64,000 bases of DNA from Alteromonadaceae bacterium XY-R5. Its GTDB lineage: Bacteria; Pseudomonadota; Gammaproteobacteria; Enterobacterales; Alteromonadaceae. Made by a program: the position numbers and the translations under genes. Positions 55,971-64,000 of the stretch are shown here, in pieces. The notes under the pieces were generated by a model that was not told the DNA's origin, did not search any database, and saw nothing but the letters and a program-made list of their open reading frames with translations. Positions within the stretch are counted from its first letter, which is position 1. The number at the start of each line of letters is the position of its first letter. The stretch lies in the NCBI GenBank assembly GCA_001660395.1, contig LXWE01000001.1:62001-126000 (forward strand), read 5' to 3'.

Positions 55971-55998
55971 GGCCGAGCAAAGCCGGCTTTGCTCGGCC
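55971..55998. repeat. Perfect 28-nt palindrome between hmuY and hmuT
   Basis: A GC-rich 14+14 palindrome (half-site GGCCGAGCAAAGCC) sits 7 bases past the hmuY stop and 10 bases before the hmuT start. No T-run follows on minus, so an RNA-stabilising or translation-damping hairpin, or an attenuator, is more likely than full termination. Confidence 0.75.
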
Positions 55999-56005
55999 TT
56001 ACGCC

Positions 56006-57187
56006 TTACTCTGCGCTTGTCGATGTCAGGGCATCAACGCGGAAACTGTAATTTCCGGATGTACCTTCATCATCGTAATAGCTGGTGATTTGGAATTTGT
56101 ACTGGGCACTGGCTGTTTCAATGACATAAACGCCATACTGAGACCACAACAAATGGCCACCGGCCAGGCCATATTGGTACCAGGGGTTTTCATCAAAAGC
56201 TAACACATCAGAACTGTCAGAAGTAAAGCCCATGTAGCTGGCATAGCTAGACTCTACGCCCGTGTATTCATTATTTTCATCCACCATGGCGGTAGCATCA
56301 TCGGCAATGTGCAGTTCCCAGTTCCCCCCCGTTGAACCATAAAGCGTGACGCAGGGAATATACAAATCCCAGTCGTCTGTGGCCGTGACCTGCTGCTGGG
56401 TATCGAAATCGACGTATAAATCGTCTGTGCATGACGCCGCATCGACAACGACCTCAACTTCATCAGCGAAACTCGTTTCACCATTAACTGCATCCTGAAA
56501 TGCCACAGCTAACGTCAGGCTATCAATGGTGCGGCCGGTGTAAGTCACATCGGTTGCACGGAATTTAGCGTAGTTGCTGTCAGAATTGACGATGAAGTAG
56601 ACATCATCCGCAGCCGTCACCACATGAGTGGTGTAGTCATAATTATAGAATTTATCGCCAATCACATATTCTTCGCTGTCAGTAACAAACTCTTCGCTAC
56701 CGTCCAGACTATCTGCGGTAACGGCAACATAATCTTCCAATTCCGTTTCAGCGCTTGCTGAAGTAAAGCTCTCGGCAATGGCATTACCGTCTGCATCAAA
56801 CCAGTCACTGTTATTACCGGTGAAATAGACGGACACCGGCGCATCAGCATCATTGGTATTTAGATAGATTTTGGTGCGTTTAAAGGCGATGTCCCAGGTT
56901 GTATCCGTTGCCGCCTCTTCGTCAGTTAAATCAACTGCCGTGCCGGTTTCAAGATCAAAATACACCATTACCGGCTCAGACGTGGTGCCTGTGCTGTAAG
57001 GGCCATAAATCGCGCCTTCTTCTGTGCTCTCGTCCGAACTGGAATCGGAACTGTCACCGCTATCGGTTGTATCACCCGTTTCGCTGGTGTCTGTGTCATC
57101 TGTGCTGGTGACGTCATTATCTGAGCTGCCACAACCTGCCAGGGTCAGGCCCAGCATTAACCATAAAACTTGCATCGACGCTTTCAT
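56006..57187 (-). CDS. hmuY: HmuY-family haem-binding lipoprotein
   Basis: This 393-residue protein has a lipoprotein signal with lipobox LAGC (Cys19), then an Asp/Ser/Thr-rich linker (about 20-58) and a HmuY-like domain with TTWDIAFKRTKIYLNT. It is expected on the outer membrane, taking haem and handing it to the neighbouring receptor. HmuY is best studied in Porphyromonas; axial haem ligands of that protein are not readily assigned here. It follows the receptor gene by 37 bases. Confidence 0.85.
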   Translation of the reverse strand: MKASMQVLWLMLGLTLAGCGSSDNDVTSTDDTDTSETGDTTDSGDSSDSSSDESTEEGAIYGPYSTGTTSEPVMVYFDLETGTAVDLTDEEAATDTTWDIAFKRTKIYLNTNDADAPVSVYFTGNNSDWFDADGNAIAESFTSASAETELEDYVAVTADSLDGSEEFVTDSEEYVIGDKFYNYDYTTHVVTAADDVYFIVNSDSNYAKFRATDVTYTGRTIDSLTLAVAFQDAVNGETSFADEVEVVVDAASCTDDLYVDFDTQQQVTATDDWDLYIPCVTLYGSTGGNWELHIADDATAMVDENNEYTGVESSYASYMGFTSDSSDVLAFDENPWYQYGLAGGHLLWSQYGVYVIETASAQYKFQITSYYDDEGTSGNYSFRVDALTSTSAE

Positions 57188-57224
57188 CTGAGAGTGCTCC
57201 TAATGTAAAAATGCGTGTTCGTTG

Positions 57225-59165
57225 TTATAAAAAGCGATATTGAAATCCGAGATAGATCTTGCGACTGACCACCGGACGAGAGTCGAACATACCGGCGGCC
57301 ACCTTGGCGCTGTCCTGATGTTCATCAAGTAGATTCTCCACCCCAAAGCGCAGGCTTAATGCCGGGCTGAGTCCCAGTCGAAAGACACTGTTCACTGTGG
57401 TGGCATGATTGCGATAGACAGCGTCATAATCTGTTGACGCTTGTTCATCCGCTTCGTAAACCAGATATAGCTGGCTGTCTAAATTCCATGGGGCGTAAAG
57501 CCAGGTAACACTGGCCTTAACCTGATGACGGGGTCGTTCCTGTAAGCGCACGTTGTCCTTATCATGCGCATCCAGATAACTGTAATTGAACTGATATTGC
57601 CACTGCGATGACTGAGCCTGAACGCTGAGATCCGCCCCTGAGAGGATTGCCTGTTCCGCATTCTGATATCGATATACCTGTAAGCCCTGTGCTGCAGAAG
57701 CATCAACGTCTTCTTCAGTGGTAATAAAATCGTTGGCGTCGGCGTAATGCAGGTTCAAATCAACACTGTACTGCCAGCGAGCGTTGTCATTTTGCCAGTT
57801 GGCGCCAATGCCGACGTTGGCGCTTTCGGCGGTTTCAGGTACCAGATCTTCATTACCAAGCACCATATAGCCCAGATTGCTGTGATCGAATACGTAATAA
57901 CGCTCTTTCAGATTGGGGACCCGATAGCTTTGCCCCAATCCAAAGCGTAACTGCCAGTCGAAACTGTCCTGACTGAATCGCCAGCTTGTACTGCCTCGCA
58001 GCGCCTGATGCCAGCCAAAGTCCGTGTCTCGCTGTACCCGCACACCAGCTAACCATTCGCTGTTACGCCACTGATAATCGGCCTGGGTATAAGCCTCAAT
58101 GCTCATCCGCGCGGCATCATCGACTTCGGCTTCTCCACTGTCTAATTTAAACTGCGACAGTTCATCCCGATGCCACACCGCACCAGCAACCCACTCCAGA
58201 TTTTTTCGCAACCAGATTTTTTGGCTGTCTACTTCGAACAAGGAAATATCGGTATCGCGCAGGCTGTTAGAATTCCCACTGGTTTCCTGATGTTGTAAAT
58301 AACGCCCCTTAATATGCCAGTTATGCTGTTGCGACAGACTGACATCCTGCTGCCATTGTTCAACTTCAGACAGGTAATAAATCACGCTGGACTGGCCGGG
58401 CACAGCCGACACATCCTTATATTTATCTTCCGTGAAATACTGGGTATTAAACTGGAGTGCGAGTTCCTGCCAGCTTCGGCTTAGCTGCAATTTAGCAAAA
58501 TCCTTTTTAACCGCAGCGCCACTTTGGGCCACAGTAGAGGCATCGTAGTCGAAGCCAGGATTATCGATATGTTGTAAGGATAAACTGGTTTGCCAGTCGG
58601 CGATTTGAGTAGCGCCCTGGATACGCAGGAGATGTCCATATTTGTCATCATCTAACGCATTGTTCGCATAACTGGAGCCTTCATAGTCAAAAGATAAGGA
58701 GGTACCTGATGCCTGCTCGGTTATAATATTAATGACCCCGCCCATCGCGGAACTGCCATACAACACCGAGCCTGCCCCACGCACGATTTCAATCTGTTTG
58801 ATATTGCTGGCGCTAATCTGATCTAAATCGATGGCTGATCCTGTCGGCGCGAGCAGTGGCTGCCCATTCATCAGTATCAGCACATTGTCACCATCAAATC
58901 CCTGTAACTGAACGTTGTAGCCATCTTTGGTGCTTCGCTTCACCACAACGCCAGGGATCACATCCAGTACTTGTGCCAGGGTGCCACGACTGACGCGTTC
59001 AATATTGCTGGCAGTGATAACGTCAACTTTAACCGGAGACCCTTTGAGCAATTTGGGCGTACGAGTACCGGATACTACGATCCTTTCTTCAATAAGATTT
59101 TGTTCCTCACTCGCCGACACGGCCTGAGAAAACAGTACGGCACTCACAGCCAACCACTCGCGCAT
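57225..59165 (-). CDS. hmuR: TonB-dependent haem receptor
   Basis: This 646-residue receptor has a signal peptide (REWLAVSAVLFSQAVSA), TonB box ERIVVSGTRTP, and a plug with LQGFDGDNVLILMNGQPLL and RGAGSVLYGSSAMGGVINII. The barrel ends in GFQYRFL. Gene order with hmuY and hmuTUV makes haem the likely ligand; family resemblance is to HmuR/BtuB-like receptors. ATG at 59165 is chosen over one at 59183 because the shorter form begins with the signal peptide. A Fur-box-like site precedes it. Confidence 0.9.
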   Translation of the reverse strand: MREWLAVSAVLFSQAVSASEEQNLIEERIVVSGTRTPKLLKGSPVKVDVITASNIERVSRGTLAQVLDVIPGVVVKRSTKDGYNVQLQGFDGDNVLILMNGQPLLAPTGSAIDLDQISASNIKQIEIVRGAGSVLYGSSAMGGVINIITEQASGTSLSFDYEGSSYANNALDDDKYGHLLRIQGATQIADWQTSLSLQHIDNPGFDYDASTVAQSGAAVKKDFAKLQLSRSWQELALQFNTQYFTEDKYKDVSAVPGQSSVIYYLSEVEQWQQDVSLSQQHNWHIKGRYLQHQETSGNSNSLRDTDISLFEVDSQKIWLRKNLEWVAGAVWHRDELSQFKLDSGEAEVDDAARMSIEAYTQADYQWRNSEWLAGVRVQRDTDFGWHQALRGSTSWRFSQDSFDWQLRFGLGQSYRVPNLKERYYVFDHSNLGYMVLGNEDLVPETAESANVGIGANWQNDNARWQYSVDLNLHYADANDFITTEEDVDASAAQGLQVYRYQNAEQAILSGADLSVQAQSSQWQYQFNYSYLDAHDKDNVRLQERPRHQVKASVTWLYAPWNLDSQLYLVYEADEQASTDYDAVYRNHATTVNSVFRLGLSPALSLRFGVENLLDEHQDSAKVAAGMFDSRPVVSRKIYLGFQYRFL

Positions 59166-59181
59166 ACACAAACACCAATAC

Positions 59182-59203
59182 AAATGATAATAATTCTTAT
59201 TTG
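59182..59203 (-). promoter_or_regulatory. Fur-box-like site before hmuR
   Basis: TGATAATAATTCTTATT contains the TGATAAT half-site and an imperfect mirror half, as in the 7-1-7 Fur consensus. It lies 17 bases before the hmuR start, which fits iron repression of the haem operon. Confidence 0.75.
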
Positions 59204-59329
59204 ATCCTAATCAAACATTTGCCCCAACGCAATAGAAAATTTCTATCTTTGCATTCAGGGTAAGTCATTCATATTCAGAGAGTATTTAAACAAGATAAGT
59301 AATGCGTTCAGGCTGAACATAACGCGGGA

Positions 59330-60208
59330 CTACACCAGTGCGGTAAGCCCCTGCGCCAGAAATTCGATCAGTAATTTTACTTTAGGAGAGAGTTGACGAT
59401 TGTGAGGATAAAGCGCCCAAATCGCCTCCTCAGGAATCTGAAACTCATTCAGGACCGACACTAGCCTGCCCTGCTGTAAATCATCGGCCACGTAATAATC
59501 TGGCAGTTGGATTAGCCCAATGCCATTCAAAGCTGCCTGACGCAATACCACTCCACTATTGCAGCGCAAAGTGCCTTTAATCTTGATTCGTTGCTCTTTG
59601 CCACTGGCGGAAAATCGCCAAAATTCATGGTTACCGCTCAAACAATTGTGTTTCGATAACTCAGCCAATGCCAGAGGACGACCATGCAACTTAAAATAGT
59701 CTGGCGACGCACACACATACTGCACCCGCGTATTTAAGCGAGTAGCCATCATGCTTGAGTCAGCCAGGTCCCCTATTCTGATCGCCAAATCGAATCCTTC
59801 GGTAATCAAATCCAGCGGTTTGTTTGATAGCTCAACCTCGACCTCCAGACGCGGATAACGTGCCATAAACGACAACACTAAAGGCATCACGTAGGCTTCG
59901 CCATATGTCACTGGTGCCGTTAGTTTTAACTGGCCGCTTGGCTCATTATGCAAACTGGTCAGAGCCTGTTCGGCTTCCAGCAAGCCTCGCATCAACGGGG
60001 CGCAATGCTGATAATAAATTTTGCCTTCGTCACTTAACGCTACTTTTCGGGTAGTGCGATAAAACAGTTTGCTGTTAAGTCGCTGCTCTAACTGCGTAAT
60101 CTGGCGACTCACCTGGGCCACCGAAATCCCCAGTTTTTTCGCCGCCGCAGTAAAACTCTGGCGCTCGGCCACGGCACAAAATTCTGCCACGCCTTCCCAC
60201 ATATTCAT
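59330..60208 (-). CDS. LysR-family transcriptional regulator
   Basis: This 292-residue regulator has a winged helix-turn-helix (about 5-64, SFTAAAKKLGISVAQVSRQITQLE) and an effector domain with a C-terminal YPHNRQLSPKVKLLIEFL, close to the DsdC/PA0477-type group often beside dehydrogenases. It is divergent from frmA, the first candidate target, possibly for formaldehyde response. The start ATG at 60208 has GAAG upstream; a TTG at 60214 is an alternative. Confidence 0.92.
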   Translation of the reverse strand: MNMWEGVAEFCAVAERQSFTAAAKKLGISVAQVSRQITQLEQRLNSKLFYRTTRKVALSDEGKIYYQHCAPLMRGLLEAEQALTSLHNEPSGQLKLTAPVTYGEAYVMPLVLSFMARYPRLEVEVELSNKPLDLITEGFDLAIRIGDLADSSMMATRLNTRVQYVCASPDYFKLHGRPLALAELSKHNCLSGNHEFWRFSASGKEQRIKIKGTLRCNSGVVLRQAALNGIGLIQLPDYYVADDLQQGRLVSVLNEFQIPEEAIWALYPHNRQLSPKVKLLIEFLAQGLTALV

Positions 60209-60348
60209 CTTCAATTATTACCAATGAGAAAAACTGAATTGCATTTTCGCCCAATTATCTTGTTTTGAGAAATAAATATAATAACGTTTACAGTGCGCCG
60301 GTGTGGACTAGGCTTGTAAGCTAACCGCACCGTATTTGGCGCAGGTAG

Positions 60349-61506
<1,158 letters not shown>

Positions 61507-61510
61507 TATG

Positions 61511-61530
61511 AGGGGCCTTCGGCCCCTTTT
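61511..61530 (+). terminator. Terminator or attenuator between frmA and fghA
   Basis: A 7-bp stem AGGGGCC/GGCCCCT-type with a stable TTCG loop is followed by TTTT. It lies 4 bases past the frmA stop and 22 before fghA, so it would lower fghA expression relative to frmA. Confidence 0.75.
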
Positions 61531-61551
61531 CTCGTTTTTCAGGGAAATATA

Positions 61552-62397
61552 ATGAAAATAGAAAAAATCAGCAGCAATCGCAGCTTTGGCGGCTGGCATC
61601 ACCGTTTTACCCATACTTCGGCGGTACTTAACTGCCAGATGACGTTTGCCATCTTTCTGCCTCCACAAGTTGAAGCTGGTGCTAACGTTCCTGTACTTTA
61701 CTGGTTGTCAGGGCTGACCTGTACTGATGAAAACTTTATGCAAAAGGCCGGCGCGCAGAAGTTGGCTGCCGAACTTGGTATTGCTATTGTCTGTCCGGAT
61801 ACCAGTCCCCGCGGTGAAGGTGTGCCTGATGATGCACAAGGCGGCTGGGATTTCGGTTTAGGCGCAGGCTTCTACGTGAATGCCACTCAGGCTCCATGGG
61901 CGGTCAATTACCAGATGTATGATTACGTCGTAACTGAGCTTCCTGAACTGATCGAGGCTAATTTCCCGGTAACCTCCAAACGCGCCGTCAGTGGTCACTC
62001 TATGGGCGGCCACGGCGCGCTGGTGGTGGGATTGCGCAATCCAGAGCGTTATGCCTCGATCAGTGCCTTTAGCCCCATCACTAACCCAATCAATGTGCCC
62101 TGGGGTGAAAAGGCCTTAGGTCACTATTTAGGTGCGAATATAGACAGCTGGAAAGCCTACGATGCCTGTGAATTGGTAAGCAAAGCTACGCAGCACCTGC
62201 CGATATTAATTGATCAAGGGGATGCTGACAGCTTTTTAGCCGAACAACTAACGCCTCAGGCATTAACGGTTGCCGCGGCTAAAGCTGGCTATCCGCTTAC
62301 ACTGCGTATGCAGTCTGGTTATGACCACAGCTACTATTTCATTGCCAGTTTTGTCGATGACCATCTGCGCTTTCATGCCGAGTATTTGAATCGCTGA
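61552..62397 (+). CDS. fghA: S-formylglutathione hydrolase
   Basis: This 281-residue serine hydrolase (FrmB/YeiG, esterase D family) releases formate from S-formylglutathione. The nucleophile serine is in SGHSMGGHGAL, with the catalytic Asp in DQGDADSFL and His in YDHSYYF. LSGLTCTDENFMQKAGAQ is diagnostic. Second gene of the formaldehyde pair. Confidence 0.97.
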   Translation: MKIEKISSNRSFGGWHHRFTHTSAVLNCQMTFAIFLPPQVEAGANVPVLYWLSGLTCTDENFMQKAGAQKLAAELGIAIVCPDTSPRGEGVPDDAQGGWDFGLGAGFYVNATQAPWAVNYQMYDYVVTELPELIEANFPVTSKRAVSGHSMGGHGALVVGLRNPERYASISAFSPITNPINVPWGEKALGHYLGANIDSWKAYDACELVSKATQHLPILIDQGDADSFLAEQLTPQALTVAAAKAGYPLTLRMQSGYDHSYYFIASFVDDHLRFHAEYLNR

Positions 62398-62404
62398 TCC
62401 AACC

Positions 62405-62430
62405 AAAAGCGGACTATATGTCCGCTTTTT
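62405..62430. terminator. Bidirectional terminator between fghA and the DUF6491 gene
   Basis: A 10-bp stem (AAAAGCGGAC / GTCCGCTTTT) with a 5-nt loop lies between converging genes and is flanked by A and T runs. Confidence 0.92.
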
Positions 62431-62436
62431 TCACGC

Positions 62437-62925
62437 CTATTTCTGGCTGGTACCTTCGTCCTTTGTGGATGTATCACCCTGGCCTGAATCGGGCTTAGCC
62501 GCCGCTTTTTCCTCAGGGGCCTGTAAGCTTTCTCGCAACGCCTTATCCTGTTCTCTTGTGAGCGGATAAATTTTATTGATATAACATTTAAAGGTTTGGT
62601 TTCCGGGGGCGAATACGGCATCAAATCCGGCACTCAAGGAATAGCTTTGACGCTGGTATACTGCCAGTGTGGGTGAATATCCCAACTCTGAACAGCGCAT
62701 GGTCAATTTAACTAGATAGGGTTTAAAAGGCGATGTACGTAAAATCAGGTATTGATCCGTCAGGGCTGTCCAACCGTCGAGTTGAAATGCAGTGATCGAC
62801 TTTTTATCCTCTAGTTTTTGATCAGTAATAAAACTGCTGATAGCGTCTGTTTTTTGCTGTTCGGTTAACTGGTTCGATGCACAACCGGCCAGCAGTATCA
62901 CACATAAAGTCATCCAATATTTCAT
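62437..62925 (-). CDS. DUF6491-like lipoprotein
   Basis: This 162-residue protein has a lipoprotein signal with lipobox LLAGC (Cys15), a domain with RTSPFKPYLVKLTMRCSELG and FKCYINKIYPLT (two cysteines), and a disordered Lys/Glu/Ser-rich tail. The pattern fits DUF6491, whose function is unknown. Alone between converging fghA and the diverging GGDEF gene. Confidence 0.75.
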   Translation of the reverse strand: MKYWMTLCVILLAGCASNQLTEQQKTDAISSFITDQKLEDKKSITAFQLDGWTALTDQYLILRTSPFKPYLVKLTMRCSELGYSPTLAVYQRQSYSLSAGFDAVFAPGNQTFKCYINKIYPLTREQDKALRESLQAPEEKAAAKPDSGQGDTSTKDEGTSQK

Positions 62926-63216
62926 CTTTGCACTCCCGGATCATCTCTGTAATGATCTTGTCTGATGCTGAAATTTTCCACAGGTTCCCGAACATGGAGT
63001 AAAAGCGCCACTTTTTACACTCCTTTACATCTTACAAAGCCTGCAGGTCATTATCAGGTTTTCGTTATGTTCCAACGTGAAGCAACTACTTGGTAAATTC
63101 AACCAAAAGTCTAGGTTATTTGAGTAGAAACTTTCCATACAATAACCGTAACGATTTTAAGGAATTACAGTAGTCTAAAATTGTATTCTGTAACTAACAC
63201 AGCCGTTGAAGTAGCA

Positions 63217-64000
63217 GTGAAACATTTCAAAAATGAGATCCGTAAAATCCGTCTGACCCAAACGCTGCGGAGAAAAGCGCGACGCGACCTGCTTGTGGCA
63301 CTGATTGCCGTGACCTTGCTGACCGCGATTTCATTTGTATTTGAACTGGATGTACTGGAAAGCCTGTATACCTTTACCCGTTCTCATGAAGACCTGGAAG
63401 TAGATGAAATCTTAATCGTCTTTTTGTGGGTCGGTCTCGCGGGATCGCTGTATGCGGTCCGCCGCATGAAAGACATCAAACGGCTGAATCAGGAAATTGC
63501 CACCTACGCCTTTATCGACCCGATTACCAGCCTGCCAAACCGATCTCTGGCGATAGAACGCCTGCAACAAAAACTGGCTGCAGCACAACGGCAACAACAC
63601 CAGTTTGCGGTAGTATTTATTGATTTTGACCACTTTAAACGTATCAACGATACCTATGGTCATAGTGAAGGCGACATCCTGATTCGAGCTGTGGGCCAGC
63701 GCCTGCGCGGGGCTGTGCGTAAAAGCGATACTTTAGGCCGTCTGGGCGGCGACGAGTTTCTTATTATCCTCGATGTTAAAAATGAGCATGACCTTATGCC
63801 AGCCCTGTTACGTCTGGAAGCTGTGCAACATAAGCCATTTGAACTCTCCGAGAATCAGGTCAATTTAACCTTTAGTATCGGCGTTTCTTTATTTCCCAAT
63901 GATGGCGCAACTGCGGAAGCACTGCTAAAAGCAGCGGATACCGCGATGTATCGTTCTAAACAACTCAGAAACGGCCAACACGCGTTTTATACCACCGAAA
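63217..64000 (+). CDS. Membrane-bound GGDEF protein (3' end cut by window edge)
   Basis: The frame is open from GTG at 63217 to the right edge, 261 complete codons. It has an N-terminal basic segment, two membrane helices (about 25-43 and 64-82), and a GGDEF domain from about 95. IDFDHFKRINDTYGH is the metal-binding segment, GGDEF is at 177-181, and the inhibitory I-site RKSD is at 168-171, so it should be an active diguanylate cyclase. The window ends soon after DTAMYRSK, close to the end of a GGDEF domain, so an EAL domain may or may not follow. The GTG start has only a weak GAAG upstream. Confidence 0.9.
   Translation, partial: MKHFKNEIRKIRLTQTLRRKARRDLLVALIAVTLLTAISFVFELDVLESLYTFTRSHEDLEVDEILIVFLWVGLAGSLYAVRRMKDIKRLNQEIATYAFIDPITSLPNRSLAIERLQQKLAAAQRQQHQFAVVFIDFDHFKRINDTYGHSEGDILIRAVGQRLRGAVRKSDTLGRLGGDEFLIILDVKNEHDLMPALLRLEAVQHKPFELSENQVNLTFSIGVSLFPNDGATAEALLKAADTAMYRSKQLRNGQHAFYTTE

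Overview
The window looks like chromosomal DNA of a marine gammaproteobacterium of the Alteromonadales (Alteromonadaceae-like). This rests on a gltA / sdhCDAB-sucABCD TCA locus in Gammaproteobacterial order, several large TonB-dependent receptors (TBDRs) of the Xanthomonas/Caulobacter type beside a tryptophan-halogenase-like gene, a HmuY-type haem locus and a cobamide-salvage locus with two B12 riboswitches. I see no phage, insertion sequence, CRISPR array, rRNA or tRNA gene. The first gene is cut by the left edge and the last by the right edge.

Layout. 1-11160 (all minus): three paralogous TBDR genes and a flavin-dependent halogenase-like gene. Each TBDR has the same CG-centred palindrome TGCATACGTATTCA about 100-120 bp before its start and the same GGGACACA ribosome-binding context. 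This suggests one LacI-type sugar regulon, with maltooligosaccharide- or other glycan-type uptake as the likely job. 11666-23258: succinyl-CoA synthetase, 2-oxoglutarate dehydrogenase E1/E2 and succinate dehydrogenase on minus, and citrate synthase divergently on plus. The E2 has two lipoyl domains. 23259-24060 is a long gap with a second orphan terminator. 24061-26942: GDP-mannose synthesis pair (manC-manB). 27050-37195: mixed genes, namely pirin, a TraF-like outer-membrane protein, a pentapeptide-repeat potassium-channel fusion, L-2-hydroxyglutarate oxidase, tcdA, a DedA/VTT-like membrane protein, a LysR regulator, an unknown protein, DUF2919, and a TPR protein with a dead GGDEF domain.

37479-47709 (plus): a B12 region. 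It holds a CobC-like phosphatase, a cobalamin riboswitch, then the tightly coupled genes btuD-btuC-cobT-cobS-cobU-cobQ-cobO-btuF, a second cobalamin riboswitch, and btuB. BtuB, BtuF and BtuCD import corrinoids. CobO adenosylates them, CobQ amidates, CobU/CobT/CobS/CobC complete the nucleotide loop. CbiB is not in the window.

47809-52326 (minus): a hybrid histidine kinase (Cache-PAS-HisKA-HATPase-pseudoreceiver-REC-Hpt) coupled to a REC-GGDEF diguanylate cyclase. 52517-59165 (minus): haem uptake operon hmuR-hmuY-hmuT-hmuU-hmuV-hugZ with a Fur-box-like site before hmuR. 59330-62397: LysR regulator divergent from the glutathione-dependent formaldehyde detoxification pair frmA-fghA. 62437-62925: DUF6491 lipoprotein. 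63217-64000: membrane-bound diguanylate cyclase, cut by the right edge.

All calls come from reading the sequence. Regulatory sites are by eye against known consensus patterns and were not scored statistically.
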